This document shows positions 46,002 through 54,558 of a stretch of DNA of 64,000 nucleotides, piece after piece. Under the pieces are notes generated by a model. That model saw nothing but the letters and a program-made list of their open reading frames with translations. It was not told where the DNA came from and ran no database searches. The stretch comes from Bin5 sp965207495. Lineage in GTDB: Bacteria; Chloroflexota; Anaerolineae; Caldilineales; Caldilineaceae. The position numbers and the translations under genes are program-made. Each line of letters begins with the position of its first letter. Positions within the stretch are counted from its first letter, which is position 1. The stretch lies in contig OZ242287.1 in NCBI GenBank assembly GCA_965207495.1, positions 3,720,001 to 3,784,000 on the forward strand, written 5' to 3'.

Positions 46002-47084
46002 ATGGCAGACTCGAAGGCTACGAGTGCTCAGGAGACGGGAACGTCCGAGGAGCCTTTGCGGATTGGAATCAGCGGGTTGGGGCGGAGTGGATGGGGCATT
46101 CATGCCAACGTCCTGGCCCAGATTGGCGAGAATTTCAGGGTCACGGCGGTTTGTGATCCGGACCCTGACCGACAAGAGGAGGCAGTTGACAGGTTCGACT
46201 GTCTGGCCTATTCGAACATAGAGGAGATTATCGCTGACAATGCGGTTGAGCTGCTGGTGGTGGCGACGCCGAGCCAGCTGCACGTGAGCGACGCTTCGGC
46301 GGCGATGCGGGCGGGGAAACACGTCATCGTGGAGAAGCCGATGGCGCCGACGCTTGCCGGTGTGGACGAGATGATCGCTGTCTCTGAGGAGACGGGGATG
46401 CTGCTGACGGTGAACCAGAACTACCGCTACCATGCGGACTTTCTGAAGGTCAAGGAGGTCGTTGATTCGGGTGTGCTGGGGCGTATTGTGCAGATGCGGA
46501 TCACGGGGAACGGTTTTCGGCGGCGCTGGGACTGGCAGACGCTGAAGCGGTACGGCGGCGGCGACCTGAACAACAAGGGGGCGCATTCGATCGACTGGGC
46601 AATCCACTTTTTCGACGATCCCAACCCGGAGCTCTTCTGCCAGATGGAGACGACGCCCCTGTTTGCCGGGGACGCGGAGAGCCACGTCAAGCTGGTGATT
46701 AAGCCGAACGACGGGCCTGTCATCGACGTGGAGATGAGCAACTGCTGCGCCTATCCGCAGGACGCGTGGCTGGTCATGGGAACGCAGGGGACGCTGGTGA
46801 GCGCGGACCGGCGTGAGGTGCGTTGGAAGTATTTCGACCCGGAGGAGGCGCCGGCGCTGGTGCTGGACACGAAGCCTACGCCGGACCGCAGCTACAACAG
46901 CGAAACGCTGCCGTGGAAAGAGGAGACGTTCACACCGGAGTTCAACTTCTTCACGGGCATGTTCACTCTTTACGAAGACATTTTTCAGACAATCCGCAGT
47001 GGGGAGCAGAAGGCTATATCGGCGGCGAGTGTGCGGCGCCAGGTGGAGCTTCTGGAACGCTGCCGGGAGATGAGTCCGGTTTGA
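46002..47084 (+). CDS. Gfo/Idh/MocA family oxidoreductase
   Basis: A 360-residue NAD(P)-dependent dehydrogenase. Rossmann motif ISGLGRSGWGIHANVL, the EKP motif VIVEKPMAPTLAGVDEM, and a large C-terminal domain with LKRYGGGDLNNKGAHSIDWA, where the Gly-rich loop and His-Asp are typical of the catalytic site. An AAAGGAA sequence precedes the ATG. It is convergent with a PhyH-like gene (11-bp gap). It resembles dehydrogenases acting on sugars or inositol-like rings. The substrate is unknown. Confidence 0.9.
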   Translation: MADSKATSAQETGTSEEPLRIGISGLGRSGWGIHANVLAQIGENFRVTAVCDPDPDRQEEAVDRFDCLAYSNIEEIIADNAVELLVVATPSQLHVSDASAAMRAGKHVIVEKPMAPTLAGVDEMIAVSEETGMLLTVNQNYRYHADFLKVKEVVDSGVLGRIVQMRITGNGFRRRWDWQTLKRYGGGDLNNKGAHSIDWAIHFFDDPNPELFCQMETTPLFAGDAESHVKLVIKPNDGPVIDVEMSNCCAYPQDAWLVMGTQGTLVSADRREVRWKYFDPEEAPALVLDTKPTPDRSYNSETLPWKEETFTPEFNFFTGMFTLYEDIFQTIRSGEQKAISAASVRRQVELLERCREMSPV

Positions 47085-47095
47085 GGCAGGCCTGA

Positions 47096-47839
47096 TCAGC
47101 TGCCGAAGGCGGCCATATAGAGTTTGGTCCGCTGGTTGAGGACGCCGTAGAAGGCGCGCGTCTCGGCGTCGGGGTGATCCCGCCAGAGCGTGGCGGGGAT
47201 GCCGGAGTCGTTGGCGAGCGGGGCGCGGTCGCGGTGCCCGTAGTAGATCTGAACGGTCTTGCGTTCTGACGTGGTCGGGCGGGTCGTCGCGGTATGCAGG
47301 GCAGCCACATTGAATAGGGCACAGGTCCCAGCCGGTCCGTGGAGGTCGTAGATGCCGCCGCGGTCGAGCTGGGACTGTTGATCCTTGAGAACCGGCTGGT
47401 CTATTGACTCGGGCGAGAATGAGATGCAGTGGGTGCTCTCGTCGACGTCGGTCAGGTAGACCATCAGCTGAATGTAGTCCATTCGCAGCGGGTGGTCGGG
47501 CCGGTGGGGTTTGTCGCGATGCCAGCTGCGGTGGAGCTGGCCGTCGTAGGGGGGCATGTAGCGCAGACCGATTTCGCCGAAGCAGACCGGACCGCCCATG
47601 AGGTCTTCGATGACGGGCAGGATGCGCGGATGGCGAATCAGCTCGTCGAATCGCGGGGTGGTGATCAGCGCGTCGTAGTTGGCGTTTTGGTGATGGCCGT
47701 AAGCGCGCCAGAAGTAGGGGAACTGTTTGCGGTCAGCGTCGAAAATATCGCGCCAAGCGGTCAGTTCCTCGTTTTGAAGGATCTGGCCCAGGTTTGCGAT
47801 GCCTGTTTGGGCTAACTGGTCCCGCCATTGATTGTTCAT
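47096..47839 (-). CDS. PhyH-like dioxygenase
   Basis: A 247-residue member of the Fe(II)/2-oxoglutarate oxygenase superfamily. The metal motif is H-x-D in SWHRDKPHRPDHP. The distal His and downstream Arg are in AALHTATTRPTTSERKTV. A longer frame starts at 47893, but it overlaps the upstream MaoC gene; ATG 47839, preceded by GGGAAACAA, gives a start at MNNQWRDQ. It probably forms an operon with the MaoC-like gene 16 bp upstream. It is distinct in sequence from the PhyH genes at 19-21 kb. Confidence 0.75.
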   Translation of the reverse strand: MNNQWRDQLAQTGIANLGQILQNEELTAWRDIFDADRKQFPYFWRAYGHHQNANYDALITTPRFDELIRHPRILPVIEDLMGGPVCFGEIGLRYMPPYDGQLHRSWHRDKPHRPDHPLRMDYIQLMVYLTDVDESTHCISFSPESIDQPVLKDQQSQLDRGGIYDLHGPAGTCALFNVAALHTATTRPTTSERKTVQIYYGHRDRAPLANDSGIPATLWRDHPDAETRAFYGVLNQRTKLYMAAFGS

Positions 47840-47855
47840 TGTTGTTTCCCGTTGG

Positions 47856-48290
47856 CTAGGTGTTGGACACCCATTTGAGGATGTGTTGGGCAACGGCGAC
47901 TAGAATCCCGGCTTGGTTGGTGACGCGGATGTCGGCTACGGAGCGTCTGCGCTCTTCGTCGATAGCGGCAATTTCGTAGTGGACAGTGATGGTATCACCC
48001 ATGAAGACCGCCGCCAAAAAGCGGATGCGATCGTAGCCGAGGGAGACCGGGGTCTCGTTGCCATCGGTGCGAGAGCTGGCGATGGCCATGGATGAGGCGG
48101 TGGACATGTAGCCGATCAGGAGGGCGCCGTGGGCGATGCGGCTGCCGTAGCTGGAACGCTTCATGTACTCTTCGTCGACATGGTTGGGCGCGAGGTCGCC
48201 GGTGATGCCGGCGAACAGGTAGACGTCGCTCTCGCCGACGGTTTTGCTGAAGGATACGCTGTCGCCTATTTCCACGTGGAAACTGCTCAT
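47856..48290 (-). CDS. MaoC-like (R)-specific hydratase/dehydratase
   Basis: A 144-residue single hot-dog-fold protein. The hydratase-2 motif is seen in FAGITGDLAPNHVDEEYMK, which holds the catalytic Asp and His, followed by GSRIAHGALLIGYMS. Such enzymes add or remove water at a trans-2-enoyl thioester. Its neighbour is a PhyH-like oxygenase, suggesting work on an acyl or hydroxyacyl intermediate, though many MaoC-like proteins have other roles. The start ATG at 48290 is preceded by an AACCTACAG leader without a strong Shine-Dalgarno. Confidence 0.83.
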   Translation of the reverse strand: MSSFHVEIGDSVSFSKTVGESDVYLFAGITGDLAPNHVDEEYMKRSSYGSRIAHGALLIGYMSTASSMAIASSRTDGNETPVSLGYDRIRFLAAVFMGDTITVHYEIAAIDEERRRSVADIRVTNQAGILVAVAQHILKWVSNT

Positions 48291-48652
48291 CTGTAGGTTT
48301 CTCCGCTGTTTGACCTCGTTGGACCAGTTCTAATCTTGGCCGGATCTTCTCATACGTCAGCGCTGTGCAGTGGGGGCGGACCCCAGGGCTCGTTGGCATT
48401 TTGGGAAGGCTGTTCAGATTTCAACAATGACGGTAAGCCTGCCGGTCAGTTAGCGTTATTTCTCGCATGAATGTTGAAAGATACAAAACACATTGATCCG
48501 CGAAGTCACGCGAAGGGTCGCGAAGAACACCTTTTTAGCCACGGAGGGCCACGGAGGAACACGGAGAATACCTCTTCCACAAAGCCGGCTTTGCTGATTT
48601 CAATACCTGTTTCAGAGAGAGGCTCCGACGACCCATGGCCGAGAGAGTCTGC
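48291..48652. repeat. Intergenic stretch with an 11-bp phased repeat (CGCGAAG / CCACGGAG)
   Basis: 362 bp between two leftward genes. Between about 48497 and 48575 the sequence repeats with an ~11-bp period: CGCGAAGTCA, CGCGAAGGGT, CGCGAAGAAC, then CCACGGAGGG, CCACGGAGGA, ACACGGAGAA. Short G/A-rich repeats of this kind are scattered in intergenic regions of several environmental bacterial lineages. No gene is supported here. Confidence 0.55.
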
Positions 48653-49699
48653 TCAGGCTGGCGGGAGCTCGACCGGTCGGCCCTCGGCGCCGGACGTAAG
48701 GACGGCCTGGGTGGCTTCCAGCGTTCGGACACCTTCTTCGGCGCTTACGAGAGGCGGTACTTCTCTGCGAATTACGCGGCAGAAATGTGCCAGCTGGGCT
48801 GCCAGCGGGTCGGAATTGGGGGACTTGTGCTGTTCCCGTTCGAGTGGCTGCTCCCAGCCGGCGTTGGCGTTGGTGGGATAGCGCCACAGTTCCATTCTGG
48901 GGAAGGCGAGTGAGCCTTCGGTGCCAAAGAAGAAGGCGCAGTTTTCGGCTTCGTGAGCGTAGGATGGATTCTCGAACATGGTCAGCTCATAGGACCAGGG
49001 GGACGGGGCGGCATCGGAAAGAAGAATCGAGCCGACCACACCGTCGGCGAATGTGAGGGTAATGGCGGCGGCGTCCTCGACCTCGAAGCCGCGGGTGGCG
49101 GAGCTGGTGGCGGCAAAGACGCTGGTTATTTCGCCGCAGATATAGCGGAGCGTATCGATCTCGTGGATGAGGTTGATCAGGACGGGTCCGCCGCCGGCGC
49201 GGGTTCGCCAGAGGATGTCAAAATAGACGTCGGGCTTCTTGACGGTCCAGAGTAGGGAGACCCCGATCAGGGAGCCGATTGCCCCGCCCTTTACCAGTTC
49301 CCATAGGCGTCTGATGCGAGGATGGTAGCGTCTGTGATGTCCCACCAGAACGGGCACGCCGGCTGAGGCAGCTTCTTGCACCAACCTTCGCCCTTCTGCG
49401 GGTTTGGCGGTGACCGGTTTTTCCACAAGCGGGACTATGCCGCGGCGGATGCAGCCCAGGGCGAGCTCTTCGTGCAGTTGGGTGGGTGCGGCGATGATTG
49501 CGCCATCGGGAGCGGCCAGGTCCAGGGTTTCGATTGCGTCGTGGAAGTGGGGGACGTCATTGTTCGCTGCCAGTTGGGCCGTCCTGGCATCCGGATCGCA
49601 GATGGCAACAAGATGGCAGTCGTCGCTGGCGTTGACGTATTCTATGTGGCGGCGGCCCATTGTGCCTGCGCCCAGTATGGCTATACGCAAATTGCTCAC
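48653..49699 (-). CDS. Gfo/Idh/MocA family oxidoreductase
   Basis: A ~348-residue NAD(P)-dependent dehydrogenase. Rossmann motif RIAILGAGTMGRRHIEY, the EKP motif VPLVEKPVTAKPAEG, and a C-terminal domain with INLIHEIDTLRYICGE, where HEID gives the active-site His and Asp. GTG 49699 is preferred because GGAG lies 8 bases upstream; ATG 49726 is in frame and possible. It is divergent from the SDR gene at 49915. It is the fourth such enzyme in the window. Confidence 0.9.
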   Translation of the reverse strand: MSNLRIAILGAGTMGRRHIEYVNASDDCHLVAICDPDARTAQLAANNDVPHFHDAIETLDLAAPDGAIIAAPTQLHEELALGCIRRGIVPLVEKPVTAKPAEGRRLVQEAASAGVPVLVGHHRRYHPRIRRLWELVKGGAIGSLIGVSLLWTVKKPDVYFDILWRTRAGGGPVLINLIHEIDTLRYICGEITSVFAATSSATRGFEVEDAAAITLTFADGVVGSILLSDAAPSPWSYELTMFENPSYAHEAENCAFFFGTEGSLAFPRMELWRYPTNANAGWEQPLEREQHKSPNSDPLAAQLAHFCRVIRREVPPLVSAEEGVRTLEATQAVLTSGAEGRPVELPPA

Positions 49700-49914
49700 G
49701 GTTTCGCTCCGGCGGGGCGACACCATGTCTCAGAAATTAAGACGAGTCGCCCCTGTACTGTTGTACTGGAATTTTACAGCAGAACGAGGGCCTAGTCGAC
49801 CTTCTCTGTAGCACTTTCACTCGACTTGGGGTATAAGAGAACTGCAGTGGTCAGTGGTCGGTGGTCAGTAAACAGATGAGTCCGGCGAGAGTAGGTCGGT
49901 GAGGGGATGGGTAG

Positions 49915-50658
49915 ATGATTGAGTATGATTTTGGCGGGCGGACGGCGGTTGTTACTGGGGGGGCGAAAGGGATTGGGCTGGGGATTGCTCAGCGGCTGGC
50001 TGGCGCGGGTGCGGGTGTGGCGGTTTGGGACTTGGACCCGGGGCCTGTGCGCGGGACGGCGGCCGGGCAGGGTTTTGAGGCCGCTTTTTCGGTTGACGTG
50101 ACGGAACCTGCGAGCGTAGAGCAAGCGGTGCAGGACACGCTGGCCCAGTTGGGTGTGATTGATATTCTGGTCAACAATGCCGGCGTCTCCGGACCGACGC
50201 TGCCCACGTGGGAGTACCCGCTGGAGGCGTGGGACCGGGTTGTCGCGGCGGACCTCACTTCGGTCTTTTTGTGCAGCCGGGCCGTTATCCCGTTCATGTT
50301 GGAACAGGGGGGAGGCCGGATCGTCAACGTGGCGTCGGTTGCCGGCAAGGAGGGCAACGCGAACGCATGCGCGTATTCGGCGGCCAAGGCGGGCGTGATC
50401 GCTCTGACCAAGTCGCTGGGTAAGGAGCTAGCCCAGAGCGGCATCATCGTCAACTGCGTGGCCCCGGCGATGGTGCAGACCGATCTGCTCGGCGAGATGA
50501 CGCCGGAGTACATCGAGACCGTGACGGCGAAGATCCCGATGGGACGGTTCGGAACGGTTGAAGAAAACGCGGAGATGGTGGCCTGGCTGTGCAGCGACGC
50601 GTGCAGCTTTGCTACGGGCGCGGTGTTCGACGTGTCGGGTGGGCGGGCGACCTATTGA
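49915..50658 (+). CDS. SDR family oxidoreductase (FabG-like)
   Basis: A 247-residue classical short-chain dehydrogenase. NAD(P) motif TGGAKGIGLGIA, NNAG in ILVNNAGVSG, catalytic Ser in NVASVAG, and the Y-x-x-x-K pair in CAYSAAKAG. The C-terminus ATGAVFDVSGGRATY is standard. It reduces or oxidises a secondary alcohol of a sugar or ketoacyl substrate. With the isomerase (50711) and second SDR (51655) it makes a three-gene rightward operon. Confidence 0.9.
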   Translation: MIEYDFGGRTAVVTGGAKGIGLGIAQRLAGAGAGVAVWDLDPGPVRGTAAGQGFEAAFSVDVTEPASVEQAVQDTLAQLGVIDILVNNAGVSGPTLPTWEYPLEAWDRVVAADLTSVFLCSRAVIPFMLEQGGGRIVNVASVAGKEGNANACAYSAAKAGVIALTKSLGKELAQSGIIVNCVAPAMVQTDLLGEMTPEYIETVTAKIPMGRFGTVEENAEMVAWLCSDACSFATGAVFDVSGGRATY

Positions 50659-50710
50659 TTGCGGTGTCGATGCTTGCTGAGATACGGCAGACCTGTTGGG
50701 ATAAGCGAAG

Positions 50711-51541
50711 ATGAGCGACTTCAGCAGACTGGCCATCAACCAGTATACGACTTTGCACCAGTGGTCTCTGCCGCAGGCTATCGAAGGGTATGCTCGGAAC
50801 GGCGTCCACGCGATTGGCATTGTGCGGGACAAATTGCAGGAGGTGGGCGTCGCGGAGGCTAAGAGGTTGCTGCAGGCTCACGATATGACGGTCACCTGCG
50901 TTTGTATCGGCGGCTTGTTGACGGCCTCGGACGACTACCGGTTTCGGGCCAACCTGGATTCGACCAGACGGGTCATTGACGAGGCGGCCGAGCTGGATGC
51001 CGAGTGTGTCGTGTTCGTGGCAGGCGGGCTGCCTGAGGGGTCGCGAGACCTGGCGGCGACGCGAGCGCGCTGTCTGGAGGGGCTTGCGGAACTGCTTCCC
51101 TATGCGAAGTCGACCGGGGTGACGCTAGGGCTGGAGCCGTTGCACCCGATGATCTGTGCGTTCCGCTCGTGTCTGTCGACTTTGGGCCAAGCCAATGACT
51201 GGATCGAGGCGCTGGGGGCGGGTCCGGAGCTGGGCATCGTTGTGGATGTGTATCATGTGTGGTGGGACCCGGACATGGAGCGGGAGATTGAACGCGCGGC
51301 GGATCGCATTGTCTCTTTTCATGTTTGCGACTGGCTTCTGGATACGTCCGACCTGCGGCTGGATCGGGGCATGATGGGTGACGGTGTGATCGATATTCGC
51401 CGCATACGCGACCTGGTGGAGGCGACGGGCTACGACGGCTATCGAGAGGTGGAGATCTTTTCGGAACGGAACTGGTGGCAGCGCGATCCGGATGAGGTGG
51501 TTGCGATCGCGAAAGCGCGTTATTTGTCGGACGTCATTTGA
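50711..51541 (+). CDS. Sugar phosphate isomerase/epimerase TIM barrel
   Basis: A 276-residue xylose-isomerase-like barrel. Metal-binding strands: GVTLGLEPLHPM (Glu), LGIVVDVYHVWWDPD (Asp, His), IVSFHVCDWL (His) and YREVEIFSERN (Glu). An AAGCGAAG leader precedes the ATG. It lies between two SDR dehydrogenases, so the three may oxidise, isomerise and reduce the same sugar, as in polyol and inositol pathways. The substrate is not deducible. Confidence 0.88.
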   Translation: MSDFSRLAINQYTTLHQWSLPQAIEGYARNGVHAIGIVRDKLQEVGVAEAKRLLQAHDMTVTCVCIGGLLTASDDYRFRANLDSTRRVIDEAAELDAECVVFVAGGLPEGSRDLAATRARCLEGLAELLPYAKSTGVTLGLEPLHPMICAFRSCLSTLGQANDWIEALGAGPELGIVVDVYHVWWDPDMEREIERAADRIVSFHVCDWLLDTSDLRLDRGMMGDGVIDIRRIRDLVEATGYDGYREVEIFSERNWWQRDPDEVVAIAKARYLSDVI

Positions 51542-51654
51542 TTCTCGGTGGCCACAACGAGATACTGATTTGAAGGGGGACGAGAGATTGTCCCCTTTGT
51601 TGAATGTGGACTTTTCGGCTCTCTCAAAGCGCCGGCTGAAGGAGATATATTACC

Positions 51655-52485
51655 TTGTTTGACAATGACTACCTTCCCACCAAAGGAGACAGACTGGCAG
51701 GTAAGGCGGCAATCGTCACGGGCGCGGGTTCGCGGGGGCGTTCTGCTCCGGGGATCGGCTATGCCATGGCGGTTCTTTTCGCGCGACAGGGCGCGCGGGT
51801 GGTGGTGGCAGACCTTGACGAAGAGAGAGCCGAGGCGACGCTGAAGATCATCGGGGAGGGGGGCGGGGAAGGTTCTTACATTTGCGCGGATATCACGAAG
51901 GAAGAGGACTGCAGGAGGCTGGCCGAGGGGTGCGTCGATCGGTACGGCAGTCTGGACATTCTGGTCAACAACGCGGGCATAGCGGGCTCGGGGAAGGTCA
52001 CTGATTACGACGAGGAGACCTGGGATGTCGCTTTAGACGTCAATCTAAAAGGGCCGGTGATGGCGTGTAAGTACGCGGTGCCGTACATGGCTGCAGGCGG
52101 CGGCGGTTCGATCATCAATATTTCGTCGATTGACGGGCTGCTGGCGGGGGCGTATCTGAATGTGCCCTATTCGGTTGCGAAGGGCGGGCTGGCTACGCTG
52201 ACAAGGCTGATGGCTGTGCATCACGGGCGAGAGAATATCCGCGTGAATTGCCTGGCGCCAGGGCACGTGCATGCTTCTTTCACTGCCGGGTTCGCGGAGG
52301 GGGAGCGGGAGAGGCGGCGCAAGATCGGGCCGCTGGGGACGGAGGGTACGGCGTGGGACGTGGCGTTTGCGGCGCTTTATTTTGCGAGTAATGAGGCGCG
52401 GTGGATTTCGGGTATTGTGATGCCGGTTGATGGGGGGTTGCTGGCGGCTACGCCGCTGGCGGTGATGGGGAATTTGGGGGGGTGA
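51655..52485 (+). CDS. SDR family oxidoreductase
   Basis: A 276-residue short-chain dehydrogenase. The cofactor loop is TGAGSRGRSAPGIGYAMA, with five extra residues compared with the usual TGxxxGIG. Then ILVNNAGIAGSG, catalytic Ser in NISSIDG, Y-x-x-x-K in PYSVAKGG, and VMPVDGGL at the C-terminus. The start is TTG 51655 with AAGGAGA upstream. It ends the operon begun at 49915. An insertion in the glycine loop is seen in a subgroup of SDRs, so the enzyme should be active. Confidence 0.88.
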   Translation: MFDNDYLPTKGDRLAGKAAIVTGAGSRGRSAPGIGYAMAVLFARQGARVVVADLDEERAEATLKIIGEGGGEGSYICADITKEEDCRRLAEGCVDRYGSLDILVNNAGIAGSGKVTDYDEETWDVALDVNLKGPVMACKYAVPYMAAGGGGSIINISSIDGLLAGAYLNVPYSVAKGGLATLTRLMAVHHGRENIRVNCLAPGHVHASFTAGFAEGERERRRKIGPLGTEGTAWDVAFAALYFASNEARWISGIVMPVDGGLLAATPLAVMGNLGG

Positions 52486-52880
52486 GGGGGGGAGTAATTC
52501 TGCGCTTGAGGAAAAGGACGTATGCTTCAAATTCTGCACACATGGGGCCGTTCCCCCTCACTCCCTGTCCATGCCGCGAATCGCAGAAAACGGATTCACC
52601 GTTCCGGAATTGCTCGTAGAGAACACCCTTTCACAGATTGCGAATTTTGGTTGTCTAAGTGCCTTATTCTCAGCGACTGTCCTCCTTTTTCAACGTTGTT
52701 TATTCGCCTTGATCTTTTCACCGATGGCACATAGACGTTTAGAAGTGTCAGTTGTAAATCTAGCTGCTCGACGACGGCAGACATCTCCGCGGCTCACTGA
52801 CGAATTACGGATAATCGGACAGCGCCTGCCACTATAGGACGCCAACTGACGGAGGATGTCAACTCAGAGTGTAAGTCCTT
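52486..52880. other. Intergenic stretch at the left edge of the accessory island
   Basis: About 395 bp. GC content falls from here on. Short frames occur on both strands but none has a Shine-Dalgarno or recognisable protein. I see no RNA or repeat. Confidence 0.45.
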
Positions 52881-53132
52881 CTAAATCGAAGGTCTATTTC
52901 TTTCTCTCTCAAGCCGTATTTCGGTAAGTATATCCTCAATAATCGTTTGACTGCGGCTTTCCTTCCAAATCTGAACGGCCCTGCCCATGCAATAAGGGAT
53001 AGCTACTATGGCCAGGGCAATGGCAGCGCCTGCAGCTTCCTGCGGTGCACCTGTGCTTTGGGCGAGTGTAATCGCTAGGACTGCAGACGCTAATAGACCG
53101 GCAAAGAATATGACAACAGCGAAGAACTTCAC
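52881..53132 (-). CDS. Small membrane protein, 83 residues
   Basis: Two predicted membrane helices (FFAVVIFFAGLLASAVLAIT and AAIALAIVAIPYCMG) and a charged cytosolic tail (IWKESRSQTIIEDILTEIRL). The GTG start is backed by a strong AAGGAGG sequence 10 bases upstream, which is why I accept it as a gene. It is not a family I recognise. Small proteins of this shape can be membrane stress proteins or phage/defence accessories. It lies beside an IS3 remnant, 1.4 kb from the kinase gene. Confidence 0.6.
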   Translation of the reverse strand: MKFFAVVIFFAGLLASAVLAITLAQSTGAPQEAAGAAIALAIVAIPYCMGRAVQIWKESRSQTIIEDILTEIRLERERNRPSI

Positions 53133-53339
53133 GATGAATCTTCCTCCTTTTCTGAAGGTTTAAGAGCGGCAATGATTGAATAATCTGCGCCTCAAAGAGG
53201 AAGAGAACAGAACAGCTTTCAGTCTATCGCCCTTAAGGGAACACGGGGTAGACATTATCCATTTAGGAAACGGAGGAATGGCTGAGCCCGAGCAACTTAC
53301 CCTGGTGTCGAACACTCAGAGTCGGGTCTGCTACTTCGA

Positions 53340-53645
53340 CTATACGCCGTCTCTCAAGAACCGAAGCGGGCAATTTTTTTTCAGCCACTCAAGTACCATC
53401 TTTAGCCGCCCGATCTGTTCATTGAGTTCTGCTTCCCGCGCCTCCTGCTCCCGTTGCTTGCGCTCGCCGTTGCTGGCGAAGACGCTGGGCTCGTCTTCCA
53501 GCAGTTGCCGTTTCCAAGCCCTTATCTGATTGGCTTGAATCTCGTGCTCACTCGATAACTGGCTAATCGTCTTACTGCCTTCAACCGCTTCCAGCGCAAT
53601 CCGAAACTTGAAGGCCGCTGTGTGTCGCCGCCGTTCTTAGACCAT
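53340..53645 (-). pseudogene. IS3-family OrfA remnant
   Basis: The minus strand encodes a typical IS3/IS911 OrfA: RRRHTAAFKFRIALEAVEG, KTISQLSSEHEIQANQI (helix-turn-helix), then a leucine-zipper-like AELNEQIGRLKMVLEWLKK. It begins ATG-GTC-TAA, so an in-frame stop follows the second codon. The run of eight A at 53381-53374 is where the OrfA-OrfB frameshift normally happens, but OrfB is absent. This is therefore a dead 5' part of an IS. Confidence 0.8.
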
Positions 53646-53724
53646 CGTTCTGCCCCAACACAAGCTGGGTGAATTGCTCCATCATTCACCTTAGCTAGTG
53701 GTCCAGTCTTTGGGGCCAAGCTCA
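53340..53724 (-). mobile_element. Left part of an IS3-family insertion sequence
   Basis: Reading leftward from 53724, the element starts TGAGCTTGGCCCCAAAGACT as a terminal repeat. About 80 bp later the broken orfA begins. The 38 bp at 53687-53724 match 60008-60045 with two differences. The right end and orfB are missing. It marks the left boundary of the AT-rich island. Confidence 0.75.
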
Positions 53725-54558
53725 CCCTTTGGACGATTGCGCCAACGCCGACCAGATTCAAGAAACGCCTGGTTCTTATCGTTAGGGAAAATTTACTGCG
53801 AATTGCAACTCAACGTATTGGCTTGTTTCCAATTTTATTACTGATTCTGCTCTTACTTGGGCACTTTCGGGTAGATGTCCATTCGGTCGTGTGCGTTTGC
53901 AATGCATCTCTATGCAAATCCTGCTGAATCGAGAATTCGTTGATCCCTTTACTGGACTGGTGAAATCAGTACGCCTAGTAATGGGACCTGCCGTCTGGTT
54001 CAGTGAAACCGAAGAGAGTTGAGTTATGTTGAACAGGCTTAAAGAGGCCTGAGGTATGAAGGCATCAGAAATCCTGCAGGTTGCTGATCAACCTAATGTA
54101 GATCCCAATTGAGACCAAGAGCTTGTGTATTTCAAGCATGCAAATTAAACTCCTTAGCTCCAATTTCGGAGTCATTGCGAAAGTTCGTGGTTTGAAGTGG
54201 GATCCACATTAGTGTCTAGATTCATCTAGTTTTCACAATTTGGCGAAAGATGGCATCGACTTATTTCTGTGAATTACGGCGTTAACATTGAATACCTACT
54301 ATTTGTGGCCTTGTGCCAAAAATTTTAGCTGCCAAAAGAATAGCTGTAGGTGTGTCGTCGAATTAATTGAGAGAATGAACCTTATGTGACGGTAGGAGGC
54401 AAGACGAGTATAACCGAGCGGTTTGAAATAGAGCCCCCGCCTTCTGTAAGGTGAGGCGGGATAGCATGGCGGAGTAGGATTAGGTTGAACGGGTTGCGAA
54501 TCTTGTGCAATGTTGTCTAGTAAGTGGTGGCTTCTAACTAGCGATTAGTGTTGTGTCA
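53725..54558. other. AT-rich non-coding stretch
   Basis: 830 bp without a convincing frame on either strand. It contains one 7-bp stem (CCCGCCT 54436-54442 with AGGCGGG 54454-54460), which could terminate the leftward kinase gene. Composition is clearly poorer in G+C than the rest of the window. Confidence 0.5.
54436..54460 (-). terminator. Possible terminator of the kinase gene
   Basis: CCCGCCT at 54436-54442 pairs with AGGCGGG at 54454-54460 across an 11-base loop, about 100 bp past the kinase stop. Only a short U-containing tail follows on the minus strand, so confidence is modest. Confidence 0.35.
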
